A stretch of DNA of 57,896 bases from Rhizobium phaseoli (GTDB lineage Bacteria > Pseudomonadota > Alphaproteobacteria > Rhizobiales > Rhizobiaceae), in contig NZ_WUFT01000027.1 of assembly GCF_010668805.1 (NCBI RefSeq), forward strand, positions 1-57,896, in the 5' to 3' direction. Position 1 is the stretch's first letter. Each line of letters begins with the position of its first letter. The translations under genes were made by a program, and so were the position numbers. The notes beneath the pieces are model-generated. The model was not told where the DNA came from and did no database searches. It saw only the letters and a list, made by a program, of their open reading frames with translations. Positions 1 through 8,894 of this stretch are shown here, one piece after another.

Positions 1-1
1 G

Positions 2-73
2 GCCCATGAGCCCAAAACAACGAAGGAGAAACGCAGGACCTTGACCACTACGACCAGCACAAACGATACCTAA
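2..73 (+). pseudogene. istB: IstB C-terminal tail (IS21 family), cut by window edge
   Basis: An open frame from the window edge to TAA at 71-73 reads AHEPKTTKEKRR followed by a Thr-rich tail, like the C-terminal end of IS21-family IstB helper ATPases. The 15 bases at 5-19 are identical to 40141-40155, where another IstB remnant lies, so both come from the same subfamily. The rest of the element lies left of the window, so its integrity cannot be judged. Identification rests on this short tail and on the IS-end repeats just downstream. Confidence 0.6.
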
Positions 74-77
74 AGGC

Positions 78-127
78 GGGTCACTTCTCGGTGGAAACGC
101 CGGGTCAGCTCTCAGTGGAAATCAACA
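78..127. repeat. IS21-type terminal repeats, right end of the element
   Basis: Two imperfect 20-base direct repeats (78-97 and 102-121; core GGTCA-CTCTC-GTGGAAA) follow the istB stop, and the segment ends ATCAACA at about 127. IS21 elements carry multiple short repeats at their ends, probably transposase sites. The oxidoreductase gene on the other strand loses its similarity exactly here, which places the IS boundary at about 127. Confidence 0.6.
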
Positions 128-310
128 CTGTCCGCTCTTGATCTTGAGATCGAGCGGGTTGACGCTGCTCGCCTTGACGCGGACGAGAACCTCCCCCGCC
201 GCGGGAGCCGGGCAGACCATGCGCGCGCGAACAAGCTCCGAGTTCCTTTCAGTGAGGACGAGTGCGTCCATTTCTATAGGCGTGGTGGTCTTCATCAGTC
301 TGCCCTTCAT
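122..310 (-). pseudogene. Truncated zinc-type alcohol dehydrogenase / quinone oxidoreductase
   Basis: About 55 residues resemble the N-terminal GroES-like domain of the medium-chain dehydrogenase/reductase superfamily: MDALVLTERN, then PAAGEVLVRVKASSVNPLD and LKIKSGQ. A full protein would have about 320 residues including the NAD(P)-binding domain. Here the frame runs into the IS21 end and stops at TGA (122-124). The start could be Met1, Met6 or Met14. The gene was cut by the insertion and is almost certainly non-functional. Substrate cannot be told from this fragment. Confidence 0.65.
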
Positions 311-433
311 GCTCCGCTGCCGACAATCCGGCGACGGGCAGAAGATTGCAGAACAGCTTGGTCTCCAGCCAGTGAATCGTGGTGAAATCTTGTGATGGGC
401 GGCGTAACCGCCATGCGCTCCGTCACAAGGCCG

Positions 434-2362
434 TTAAGACATTTCTGCCAACATGGCCCTGGCAGACTTCAGGTCGGCTGTTTCGAAACCCTCGGTGAAT
501 CTGAAATAGACGTTCGCCAGAAACTCCCGTGCACCTCGATTGTCGCCCCTTTGGCGAGCCGAGCGTGTCAAACTCATCGCGGCTCTCAGCTCTAGGGAAA
601 GCGCATCCTGGCGCCCTGCCATCTCCATCGACTGAAGATAGCACCGTTCGACGAGGTCCGGCGGCTCACCACAGCCGGAAAGGACGTCACCCTTTAGGCG
701 GTAGAGCTCCGTGATGTACCAAAGTTCATTCTTTTCCTGGCTCGAAGCAATGGCGGTCTCCACGAGTGCGCGCGCTTCGGTGTATTCGCCAAGAGATGCA
801 TGGCCTTCTGCCAGTAGGCCTACAAATCTGACGATGTAGAGGTTGAAGAGTTTCACCTGGCGGAGTTCAGCCAATCCGTTCCGGAGAAGCGGAACACCTC
901 GCTCGGGAAGTCCCCTCTGAATGAGAAGGGCCGCTTTCCAGCAACGGCCGAACACCTCCCATGGACCGAGCCCGTTGAGCTTAGCGAGGTCCAGCAGCTC
1001 GGTTATCGCCTCATCGGCCGCTGTCAGATCACCGACATGAACCAGGATCGGGCATGACCATCGCGCCAACGCTTCGCAAAGGGAGATTGCGTGTCCGGAG
1101 GCGCGCGCCGCAGCTACTGCCGTATCGGCTGCGCGAACAGCCTCATCCGGAAAGCCCTGCATCCAAAGCAGTTGCGCGGGCTGGATTCTCGCAGAGACAG
1201 ACTGACCGAACCTGAATCTCACCGCTCCCCCCGGGGGAAGGTCAGTGGCGACATCGTGCGAAAGCATGAGATCGGCGTGACGGCGAGCACCACGGAGGTC
1301 TCCCATGCAAAACAGCGTCATGCTCAGCATGCGGTCGGCAATGAACTGATCGAGACCGTTTCGGGCAAGCGACATGAAGCGATCCGCGCTTTCCAGCGAT
1401 GCCCGGTATTCTCCCATACCCACCTGCGCGACCCACAGTCCCCAAACGGCTTCTGCTTGGGCCTCAAGGTCGTCCAGCGCTTCGGCGATCTCCAACGCCT
1501 TGGCGAAAGCTGCTGGGGCTTGAGGAGCGAAGCCGACCTTGAACGCCTGCGAGAGACCGAGCGCCCTGTAGAGCTGCATGATTTCACGGGCGTGCGTGTC
1601 TCGCCGCTCCCCGGGGTGGATGCCGAGCAATGCGCGCTGAACGCTAGTCAGGCACTCGTCGACAAGAGAGAGCTGGTACCATAGAGGAACTGCGGCGACG
1701 GTCACCGCAAGACCTGTTTCGGGATCGCCGCTCTCTGAGTAGGCCCATTCAAGGACGAAGCGCACGTCGTTGATGTGGGTGCCATATTTGAACAACCAAT
1801 CGTCACTGGACAGGGTCTCGACTTCCGCCTGGGAATTCCCGAGTGCGTCGCGAAGAAAGGACGCAAGACGTCTTGCGCTGAGGTCAAGCTCACCGCTCTC
1901 CTGAAGTTTTTTCAGAACGAAGGCCCGCGTCGTATCCAGCAGACGGTAACGCGCCGCTTTGCCCTGTGCATCGACCGCCACCAGCGATTTCGCCACTAGA
2001 CGAGCCAGCAGCCCGGGAACGTCGTCTTCGGAGGCCTCTGCGCCAAAAGCGACGGCAGCCGCAGCTTCTCGGTCGAAAACACCCGAGAACACCGCGAGCC
2101 GGCGCAGAACCTCCTGCTCAACCGAAGGAAGCGCCCCGTAGCTCCAGTCGATCATTGCCGCCAGAGTCTGATGGCGAGGCAGTGCCGTGCGGCGTCCGCC
2201 CGTGAGCAACCTTAACCGATCATTCAGAAGTTCCGCGATGCCACGGGTGCCGAAAGCTTCCACCCTCCCCGCGGCAAGCTCGATCGCGAGCGCGATCCCG
2301 TCAAGTTGACGGCATATATGCGTGACGATCGGAGCCTCGTCGTCATCGAACGTGTACTCGCT
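434..2362 (-). pseudogene. 5'-truncated NB-ARC/AfsR-type ATPase transcriptional regulator
   Basis: The long frame (GTG at 2263 down to TAA at 434) encodes the second half of a large regulator of the winged-helix plus NB-ARC ATPase plus TPR type. Upstream of that GTG the same frame still reads ICRQLDGIALAIELAAGRVE, the conserved GLPLAIELA-like part of the ATPase. Next come LPRHQTLAAMIDWSYGALP and an arm of helical repeats to the C terminus. Similarity stops near 2362. The P-loop and the N-terminal DNA-binding domain are absent, and only about 190 bases separate this point from the next promoter. I infer a decayed remnant rather than an active regulator. It has no clear link to the neighbouring operon. 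Confidence 0.6.
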
Positions 2363-2552
2363 CCCGAACGGGCGGCGGTCGTACGGTCTGGTGCTGCAGG
2401 CTTTACCATCGGAACGGCGGCTTTCAATGGCGCTTTTTCTGGCAGTTCCGATCTGCGGTCGGAGATCGAGGCGGAGATCAACGTTCTCGAGCGGATTTAC
2501 GCTGACGCGGATGGTATTGCACCATCAGTATTAACCCGCACCTGAATCGGAG

Positions 2553-2620
2553 CTTCACCGATCATTAATTGCCGACTTTACGATTTGGCGACAAGGTGAG
2601 TTTCTAATTTGGAGACCCGA
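2553..2620 (+). promoter_or_regulatory. Conserved promoter block, copy 1
   Basis: This 68-base segment directly precedes the DSD1-like gene and matches the reverse complement of 33231-33297 at 57 of 68 positions (one gap). It contains CATTAATTGCC, TTTGGCGACAAGGTGA and TTGGAGA; the last part supplies the ribosome-binding site. The second copy lies between a LysR gene and the divergent M20 deacetylase gene, so this is probably the operator of that LysR protein plus the promoter. Confidence 0.6.
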
Positions 2621-2623
2621 CAA

Positions 2624-3802
2624 ATGGATTTAGCGACATTCGCCCCCTCCCCTGGCTTGGCAGCCACCACCACTCTTGAGATGCTGGAAACGCCCTGTCT
2701 GGTTCTGGATGCGGACCGGATGGACCGCAATATCAAGCGGCTCAGAACCCGGCTCGATGACCTCGGCGTGTCGCTGCGACCGCATCTGAAGACGGCGAAG
2801 TCGATTGACGTGGCCCGGCGGTTCATGGGTGCGCCAGAGGGACCGGCGACCGTCTCGACACTGAAGGAAGCCGAGCAGTTCGCGGCCGCAGGCGTTCGCG
2901 ACATGATTTATGCGGTTGGTATCTCCCCGGCAAAGCTCGCGCGTGTCGTCGATCTGCTCGCCAAGGGTGTCGATCTCGTCGTCATCCTGGATACGGTCGA
3001 GCAGGCGCAGGCGGTCGCCGAGGCATCCCGGAACGCCGGGATGCCCATCCCGGCCATGATCGAGATCGACTGCGACGGCCACCGCTCGGGTGTGCGACCC
3101 ACTGACCGAGCCCAGCTCTTAGAGATCGGGCAGGTGTTGGCGGCAGGTGCCGATCTGCGTGGCGTTCTGACCCATGCCGGCGACAGCTATAAGGGTGGGG
3201 GCGTCAAGGCCCAGCAGCTTTATGCGGAAGCGGAGCGATTGGCAGTTGTGGAAGCCGCGCAGCTTCTGCGCAGTGGGGGCCTGCCATGCCCGGTCGTCAG
3301 TGTCGGTTCGACGCCGACGGCCCATCACGCGAAGGATCTTGCCGGCGTGACTGAAGTCCGCGCCGGCGTGTTCGTGTTCTTCGATCTGGTGATGGCAGGC
3401 ATCGGCATTTGCCAGGTCGATGACATCGCGCTCAGTGTTCTTGCGACAGTTATCGGACACCAGCGCGAGAAGGGCTGGATCATCACCGATGGCGGATGGA
3501 TGTCGCTGTCGCGGGACCGTGGTACCAGCAAGCAGGCTGTCGATCACGGCTATGGTCTGGTCTGCGACATTGACGGGAATGTCTATGGTGACATCATCGT
3601 TGCCGATGCGAACCAGGAGCATGGAATTATCGCCGTACGGCCAGGGTCGGACGCGCCCCTGCCCGAACTTGCGGTTGGAGACCGGGTGCGGATCCTGCCG
3701 AACCATGCGTGCGCGACCGCTGCGCAGCACGCAGCCTATCATGTGGTGCGCGGCGGCTCGCATGCCGTTGAGGCCTGCTGGCCGCGTTTCGGAGGCTGGT
3801 GA
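2624..3802 (+). CDS. DSD1 / D-threonine-aldolase-like PLP enzyme
   Basis: A 392-residue protein of the fold-type III alanine-racemase-N family, the group with D-threonine aldolase, eukaryotic-type D-serine dehydratase and 3-hydroxyaspartate dehydratase/aldolase. Lys56 in RPHLKTAKS should bind PLP. His361 and Cys363 near the C terminus (PNHACATAAQH) match the metal site of this family. The ATG at 2624 is preferred over an in-frame TTG at 2609 because GGAG lies 9 bases before it. It overlaps the RidA gene by TGATG, so the reaction probably releases an enamine/imine, which favours dehydratase over aldolase. The substrate is likely a beta-hydroxy amino acid (D-serine, D-threonine or 3-hydroxyaspartate type). 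The conserved promoter block upstream suggests control by the LysR protein at 33.3 kb. Confidence 0.85.
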   Translation: MDLATFAPSPGLAATTTLEMLETPCLVLDADRMDRNIKRLRTRLDDLGVSLRPHLKTAKSIDVARRFMGAPEGPATVSTLKEAEQFAAAGVRDMIYAVGISPAKLARVVDLLAKGVDLVVILDTVEQAQAVAEASRNAGMPIPAMIEIDCDGHRSGVRPTDRAQLLEIGQVLAAGADLRGVLTHAGDSYKGGGVKAQQLYAEAERLAVVEAAQLLRSGGLPCPVVSVGSTPTAHHAKDLAGVTEVRAGVFVFFDLVMAGIGICQVDDIALSVLATVIGHQREKGWIITDGGWMSLSRDRGTSKQAVDHGYGLVCDIDGNVYGDIIVADANQEHGIIAVRPGSDAPLPELAVGDRVRILPNHACATAAQHAAYHVVRGGSHAVEACWPRFGGW

Positions 3803-4227
3803 TGTCCAAATCAATTACTGTGAGTACCGATCGTGCGCCCAGCCCTGCGGGTCATTACGTCCAAGCGAAGCTGGCCGGTCAGCATCTTTATATTTCCGGG
3901 CAGCTCCCGATCCGGGCCGGTGGGGAGCCGCTTGCCGACGACAGTTTCGAGACCCAGGCGGGGCAGGCCATCGACAACATGCTGGCGGTCCTGGAAGCCG
4001 CAGGCGGAACAACGGCCGATCTCGTCAGGGTGACGGCCTATATCGTCGGCGTTGGCAACTGGCCACGCTTCAACCAGGTCTATGCAGCACGGCTGGGGGA
4101 TGCCCGTCCGGCGCGCACCGTCGTTCCGGTGCCCGAACTCCACTACGGCTATCTCGTCGAAGTCGATGCGATCGCCGTGCTCGCCCAAAATGCTCCTGCA
4201 AGACAGGCAGAAAACAGCTCCGACTAA
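3802..4227 (+). CDS. ridA: RidA family enamine/imine deaminase
   Basis: A 141-residue YjgF/YER057c/UK114 protein. The signature residues fall at the canonical positions: Arg105 in PARTVVPVPEL binds the substrate carboxylate and Glu120 (LVEVDAIAV) lies in the active site. RidA proteins hydrolyse 2-aminoacrylate-type enamines and imines made by PLP dehydratases, protecting other PLP enzymes. The ATG at 3802 overlaps the stop of the preceding gene (TGATG) with GGAGG at 3791. Translational coupling to a dehydratase-like enzyme suits removal of its reactive product. Confidence 0.92.
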   Translation: MSKSITVSTDRAPSPAGHYVQAKLAGQHLYISGQLPIRAGGEPLADDSFETQAGQAIDNMLAVLEAAGGTTADLVRVTAYIVGVGNWPRFNQVYAARLGDARPARTVVPVPELHYGYLVEVDAIAVLAQNAPARQAENSSD

Positions 4228-4246
4228 TCAACTCAGGTCAGCCACG

Positions 4247-5569
4247 ATGTCACCACTCCTCAAACGCATACCGAGCGATCAAGAGCTTCCCACTAAGGCG
4301 GACGTCGTCGTCATCGGTGGCGGCATTATCGGCGCGTCGGCGGCATTTTTTCTCGCAGAGCGGGGGCTCTCCGTTGCTTTGGTCGAGAAGGGCTATATCG
4401 GTGGTGAGCAGTCCAGCCGAAACTGGGGCTGGTGCCGCCGGCAGAACCGCGATGAGCGCGAACTGCCGCTCTCGGGAATTTCCATGCAGGCGTGGGACCA
4501 GTTTGCAGCCAAAATCGAGGAAGACGTCGGCTTCCGCCAATGTGGTCTGTTCTATGCGACAGACAACCCGGAGCAGCTGGCGGAATGGGAACAATGGCTC
4601 GATCTTGCCCGGCAATTCAACGTCAATACTAAGATGCTAACTGCCCGGGAGGCGCATGACAGAATTCCCGCGCAAGGCCGCCGCTGGCTGGGCGGCGTCC
4701 ATTCAGTCGATGATGGCAAAGGTGAACCCGCCATTGCGGCGCCGACCATCGCGAATGGTGCCCGAAAGTTCGGAGCGACTATCCACCAGGAATGCGCGGC
4801 CCGCGGCCTTGATATCGTCAATGGCGCAGTTGCTGGCGTGATCACGGAAAAAGGGCTTATCAAGTCGCATGCCGTTCTCAACGCCGGCGGTGCGTGGACA
4901 TCCTTGTTCTGCCGCCAGCACGGCGTTCACTTCCCGCAGGCAAGTGTGCGCCAGACCGCGATCCGTACGCGGCCCACAACCAATCTCGGCGAGGCGATCT
5001 ATACGCCGGTGTGCTCGTTGACCCGCAGGTTGGATGGCAGCTACACGCTTGCTATCAGCGGCAGGGCGACGCTCGATATCACGCCGCAGGGCGTCCGCTA
5101 TGCGCGCTGGTTCATGCCGATGTTTCTGAAGCGGCTAAAAGCTGTCCAGATCGGCGTGGGGAGATCCATGTTCAAAGGACCGGAAGCGTTCGCGAGCTGG
5201 AACAAGGATACGCTTTCGCCTTTCGAGCGGATCCGTGTTCTCGACCCAACACCAAGCCGCCGGACGATCGCGGCTATTTTGAAGGGTGTCACCGAGCAGT
5301 TCCCGGCGCTGGCGGGCATCGAGATTGCCGACAGTTGGGGTGCCTATGTGGATTGCACACCGGACGCGGTACCAGTGATCTCGCCATCCGATCATGTGAA
5401 AGGCCTTTATTTGGCTGCTGGCGGCTCCGGCCATGGCTTTGGGATTGGCCCAGGCATCGGCCGCCTTGCCGCTGATCTGGTTGCTAACGATAAGCCTTGC
5501 GTTGATCCTACGCCCTTCCGTCTGTCGCGCTTCTTTGACGGCTCCAGAGTCGAGGTAGGCGGGCTCTGA
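4247..5569 (+). CDS. FAD-dependent D-amino-acid-oxidase-like oxidoreductase
   Basis: A 440-residue DAO-family flavoprotein. The Rossmann motif VVVIGGGIIGASAAFFLAER lies at residues 21-40, a run of FAD-contact residues SSRNWGWCRRQ follows, and the C-terminal flavin motif is AAGGSGHGFGIGPG. The start used is ATG at 4247; the open frame extends further upstream but overlaps ridA. It is third in the operon, 19 bases after ridA, and probably oxidises an amino acid or imino acid (D- or N-substituted). The acceptor is unknown because no cytochrome partner is encoded. It ends 36 bases before the convergent PuuB-like gene. Confidence 0.8.
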   Translation: MSPLLKRIPSDQELPTKADVVVIGGGIIGASAAFFLAERGLSVALVEKGYIGGEQSSRNWGWCRRQNRDERELPLSGISMQAWDQFAAKIEEDVGFRQCGLFYATDNPEQLAEWEQWLDLARQFNVNTKMLTAREAHDRIPAQGRRWLGGVHSVDDGKGEPAIAAPTIANGARKFGATIHQECAARGLDIVNGAVAGVITEKGLIKSHAVLNAGGAWTSLFCRQHGVHFPQASVRQTAIRTRPTTNLGEAIYTPVCSLTRRLDGSYTLAISGRATLDITPQGVRYARWFMPMFLKRLKAVQIGVGRSMFKGPEAFASWNKDTLSPFERIRVLDPTPSRRTIAAILKGVTEQFPALAGIEIADSWGAYVDCTPDAVPVISPSDHVKGLYLAAGGSGHGFGIGPGIGRLAADLVANDKPCVDPTPFRLSRFFDGSRVEVGGL

Positions 5570-5605
5570 TTGTAACGGATAGGCGGGGATGTGGGACAGA
5601 AGTGC

Positions 5606-6880
5606 CTAGCCGACACTGTCCAGCATCTTGTAATACATTCCGACCAGCGGCAGGAACCACGGGGTTCCGAAGTGTCCCGGGACGGCTGGCCATTCGAGCC
5701 CCGCTATTGGATTGCGGTCCGGCCGGCCGAGGATCGCGTCGGCGATCAGCATTCCGAGATGGGTCGAAAGCTGGGCGCCATGGCCGGAGTAACCCATGGC
5801 GTACCAGACGCCGTCATGACAGCCTGCGCGCGGGAACCGATCCTTGGTTATGTCGACGAGCCCGCCCCAGCAATAGTCGATCCCGACACTGGCGAGTTGC
5901 GGGAAGATTTCTGCGAGGCTTGTCTTTAGGGTCGCTCCAATCTTGGCGTCCGAACCGTGGTCGGAAGTTGCCGAGAAGCGCGCGCGGCCTCCGAAGATCA
6001 GCCGGTTGTCGGGCGAGAGCCGAAAATAGTTGCCGATATTCGTGGACGTAACGCAGGTGCGGTTGCCGGGCATGGTCGCCGCGATCTCCGCTTCGGTAAG
6101 CGGCCGCGTGGCAATGATGAAGCTGCCTACCGCAATGATCCGTCGCCGGAAATAGCCAAATGTCGAAGGTGTATAGGCGCCGGTGGCAACAAGCACCGCA
6201 TCGGCAGTGACGCTGCCGCGACCGGTTTTCAGATGATGACGGCGGTCCGCCTGCCGATGGCCCATGACGGCCGCGTTCTCGAAGATCGTCGCGCCATGAC
6301 GCTTCGCTGCTTCGGCGAGCCCTATGACGTAGCGACCCATATGCACCATCGCGCTCTTCTTCGAGAGCATCGCGCCGTGGAAGGGCGAGCCGATTTCCTG
6401 CTTCAGGTCGTCTGCGCTAAGCAACGCCGTGTCCGGATCGACTTCGGCGTGCACGGCTTCGAAGTTGCGCGCGATCGCTTGGAAATGCTGGGGCTTGGAG
6501 GCGAGCTTCAGCTTACCGGTGCGGCGGAAGCTGCAATCAATTTTCTCCTCTTCGATTAGAGTCTCGATGGTGTCGATCGAGTCGTCCAGCGCCTTGTAAA
6601 GCGCAATCGCGCGCTCCTTGCCAAGCTCCGCCTTTGCCGCCAGATAGCTGTGCGCAAGTCCGTTGTTCAAGTGACCGCCATTGCGGCCGGACGCGCCCCA
6701 GCCCACCGCCTCGGCTTCCAGAACGACGACTTTGGCACCTGCCTTTGCTAACTGCCGGGCGGCGCCAAGACCGGTGAAGCCGCCGCCGACCACCGCAACG
6801 TCGTAATGGCCATCGATCGGACCCTCATCGGCCCCGGCAAAAGCCGGAGCAGTGTCGTGCCAGTAGGATAAAAACTTCAT
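5606..6880 (-). CDS. FAD-dependent oxidoreductase, gamma-glutamylputrescine-oxidase-like
   Basis: A 424-residue DAO-family protein of the PuuB/OrdL type: N-terminal tryptophan-containing lead (SYWHDTAP), FAD motif VAVVGGGFTGLGAARQLA at about 28-45, WGASGRNGGHLNNG, and the C-terminal YAMGYSGHGAQLSTHLG. PuuB oxidises the amine of gamma-glutamylputrescine to an aldehyde and H2O2; relatives act on other amines and N-substituted amino acids. No gamma-glutamylputrescine synthetase is seen in this window, so the substrate stays open. It is the last gene of a minus-strand run (HAD, kinase, phospho-lyase, Lrp, oxidase), 63 bases after the Lrp gene. A second member of this family lies at 19173-20492. 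Confidence 0.8.
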   Translation of the reverse strand: MKFLSYWHDTAPAFAGADEGPIDGHYDVAVVGGGFTGLGAARQLAKAGAKVVVLEAEAVGWGASGRNGGHLNNGLAHSYLAAKAELGKERAIALYKALDDSIDTIETLIEEEKIDCSFRRTGKLKLASKPQHFQAIARNFEAVHAEVDPDTALLSADDLKQEIGSPFHGAMLSKKSAMVHMGRYVIGLAEAAKRHGATIFENAAVMGHRQADRRHHLKTGRGSVTADAVLVATGAYTPSTFGYFRRRIIAVGSFIIATRPLTEAEIAATMPGNRTCVTSTNIGNYFRLSPDNRLIFGGRARFSATSDHGSDAKIGATLKTSLAEIFPQLASVGIDYCWGGLVDITKDRFPRAGCHDGVWYAMGYSGHGAQLSTHLGMLIADAILGRPDRNPIAGLEWPAVPGHFGTPWFLPLVGMYYKMLDSVG

Positions 6881-6943
6881 GGTAGCGCGCCTTGTCTCTA
6901 GAGATTGGATCGCCCGGAGAAGGGGCGAGGAGCTTATCAGAGC

Positions 6944-7420
6944 CTATGGTTGAAACAGCTTCGTCAGCGGCAGTTGCGCCCTGCGGATCGGCGATTTCAG
7001 CACGACGTAGCTGAAATACTTGTCAATACCGACGTCCAGCTCGATCAGCCGCTCCATGATCTCCTGATATTCGTCTATGCCGGTAGTCACGAATTTCACG
7101 AGATAATCGTAGCCACCGGAAATCACATGGCACTCGATGAGCTGCTCAATCTTCTCAATAGCAGCCAGGAAGCGTGCAAAGTCGGTCTGCCGGTGGTTCT
7201 TCAGCGTGACCTCGGTGAATACCGTTAGCGCCTGCCCCAACTTGGCGACATTGATCTGCGCTGTGTAGCCCTCTATATAGCCCTCCGACTGCAGTTTCTT
7301 GACGCGCATGAGGCAGGGGCTCGGCGATAGATTGACCACCTCCGCAAGCTCGACATTTGACATTCGGCCATTCTGCTGCAGCACGTGCAGGATCTTGATG
7401 TCGGTCCGATCGAGTTTCAT
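6944..7420 (-). CDS. Lrp/AsnC family transcriptional regulator
   Basis: A 158-residue protein with an N-terminal helix-turn-helix (DIKILHVLQQNGRMSNVELA ... LSPSPCLMRVKKL, residues 6-45) and a C-terminal RAM effector domain (CHVISGGYDYLVKF). The start is placed at ATG 7420 (MKLDRTD), the usual Lrp N terminus, not at the upstream ATG of the open frame. It sits between the phospho-lyase-like gene and the PuuB-like oxidase on the same strand, so it probably senses an amino acid that feeds this operon. Confidence 0.9.
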   Translation of the reverse strand: MKLDRTDIKILHVLQQNGRMSNVELAEVVNLSPSPCLMRVKKLQSEGYIEGYTAQINVAKLGQALTVFTEVTLKNHRQTDFARFLAAIEKIEQLIECHVISGGYDYLVKFVTTGIDEYQEIMERLIELDVGIDKYFSYVVLKSPIRRAQLPLTKLFQP

Positions 7421-7486
7421 GGACTTAGCTTTCGCTGATGAACATGGCGCAAGCATATTCGGCTGCCGAGGCAGCCGATGTCACGC

Positions 7487-8812
7487 CTATGAAACGGTCT
7501 TGAGTGCGGCTTCCATGGTTTCGAGAAACCGATCCACATGCTCCGCCTGGCAAATCAGTGGGGGCCGAACTTTCAGCGTATCCTCGTTGGCGCCAGTCGT
7601 GCTGATAAGAACGCCATCGTCACGCACCAGGTTTACAATCTCCAATGCCATGGCACGCCGGCTGGCCTCTCCCGTTCCATCCAGCCCGATGTCGATGCCG
7701 AAGAACAGACCGGCATTTCGAATGCCGCGGATACCGTCGTGCAGCTTAGCAAGATGCTCCAACCCCATTTTCAGGCGTTCACCCATAGCATGCGCATGCT
7801 CAAGCATGCGATCTCGGTACAAAATGGTCAGGACGGCGTCAGCGGCCGCGATCCCGACGGTGTTGCCGCCGAAAGTGTTTGAGTACCGCGCAGTTGCGCC
7901 AAAGCGATCCATCGGTGCCTTGCGGCCAACAACCGCGCCGATTGGAAATCCATTGCCCATAGGCTTGCCGAGAGTGACGAGGTCAGGCACAACTTCGTGA
8001 CGCCCAAAACCCCACATGTGTGTGCCCGTCCGTCCAAATCCTGGCTGAACTTCATCGGCAATCACGAGGCCACCTGCTTCCCGCACCGCTCTAACTCCAC
8101 CGGCGATGAAGCCAGGAGGGTCAACCCAGACGCCGTCGCTGGAGAAAATCGTGTCGATGAGAAGGGCCGCGATGCCAATCCCACGCCGGTTCAAATCAGC
8201 GATTGCGGAGCGAACCTGTTCTTCAAAGAATGCCGCAGCTTGCCGCTCGGGTATGCCCGAGGGACCGTGCAACGACACCATGCGCACGGCAGGGCTGAGC
8301 TTGATGGCATCGCCCAGATTAGGCGACACCATTGCGGTGGCCGCACTGGTGCCGTGATAGGCATGGGAAGAGACGATCACGCCCTCGCTGCCGCTGGCCA
8401 GCCTTGCAATCCGGAGCGCCAGGTCGTTCGATTCGCTACCCGTGCAGGTAAAGACAACGCGGTTCAGCTCCTGGGGAAAGGTGGCCACGAGCCGTTCGGC
8501 ATAATCGACCAGCCTCGGTTCAAGATAGCGCGTGTTTGCGCTAATTCGGCTGGCTTGTTCTGCCATGGCAGCGTTGATTTCGGGATGACAATGCCCAAGA
8601 GAGGGCACGTTGTTATAGAAATCCAGATAAGGACGTTCGTCCGGATCGTAGAGCCACATGCCCTCGCCCCGAACGAAATGAACCGGCCGGCGGTATTGGA
8701 GCCTGTAGGAGGCTCCCAGTACGCTGTCGCGCCTGGCGATCAGCTCAGATTCACGCGGGGGAATTGGGGCCTCCCCTGGGGTAAAGCGGTTGGGCATGAG
8801 ATCGGTGGACAT
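7487..8812 (-). CDS. Class III PLP enzyme, phospho-lyase-like (AGXT2L family)
   Basis: A 441-residue fold-type I class III aminotransferase homologue. Asp253 (IADEVQPGFGRTG) and Lys283 in TLGKPMGNGFP are the cofactor residues. The GKPMGNG context is typical of ethanolamine-phosphate and 5-phosphohydroxylysine phospho-lyases; ordinary omega-transaminases more often have AKG or SKG there. Those enzymes remove phosphate and ammonia from an O-phosphorylated amino alcohol to give an aldehyde. The gene upstream encodes the matching kinase type, which supports a kinase plus lyase pair. The start at ATG 8812 is chosen because residues before it show no family similarity. A normal transaminase remains possible. 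Confidence 0.8.
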   Translation of the reverse strand: MSTDLMPNRFTPGEAPIPPRESELIARRDSVLGASYRLQYRRPVHFVRGEGMWLYDPDERPYLDFYNNVPSLGHCHPEINAAMAEQASRISANTRYLEPRLVDYAERLVATFPQELNRVVFTCTGSESNDLALRIARLASGSEGVIVSSHAYHGTSAATAMVSPNLGDAIKLSPAVRMVSLHGPSGIPERQAAAFFEEQVRSAIADLNRRGIGIAALLIDTIFSSDGVWVDPPGFIAGGVRAVREAGGLVIADEVQPGFGRTGTHMWGFGRHEVVPDLVTLGKPMGNGFPIGAVVGRKAPMDRFGATARYSNTFGGNTVGIAAADAVLTILYRDRMLEHAHAMGERLKMGLEHLAKLHDGIRGIRNAGLFFGIDIGLDGTGEASRRAMALEIVNLVRDDGVLISTTGANEDTLKVRPPLICQAEHVDRFLETMEAALKTVS

Positions 8813-8894
8813 TGCTTTGATCCTGCTTAAGTTTTCTTTCGCGAGAAAGTTTCGACTTACTAACGCAACGTTTGAGTGCGTCCAGAAACCCGGG

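Noticed and set aside
2306..2545. A 79-residue plus-strand frame between the decayed regulator and the DSD1-like promoter
   Set aside because: It overlaps the conserved ATPase sequence on the other strand, has no ribosome-binding site and no recognisable motif.
3420..4640. A 406-residue plus-strand frame across the DSD1-like, ridA and FAD-oxidase genes
   Set aside because: Arg/Ser-rich shadow frame that covers parts of three well-supported genes.
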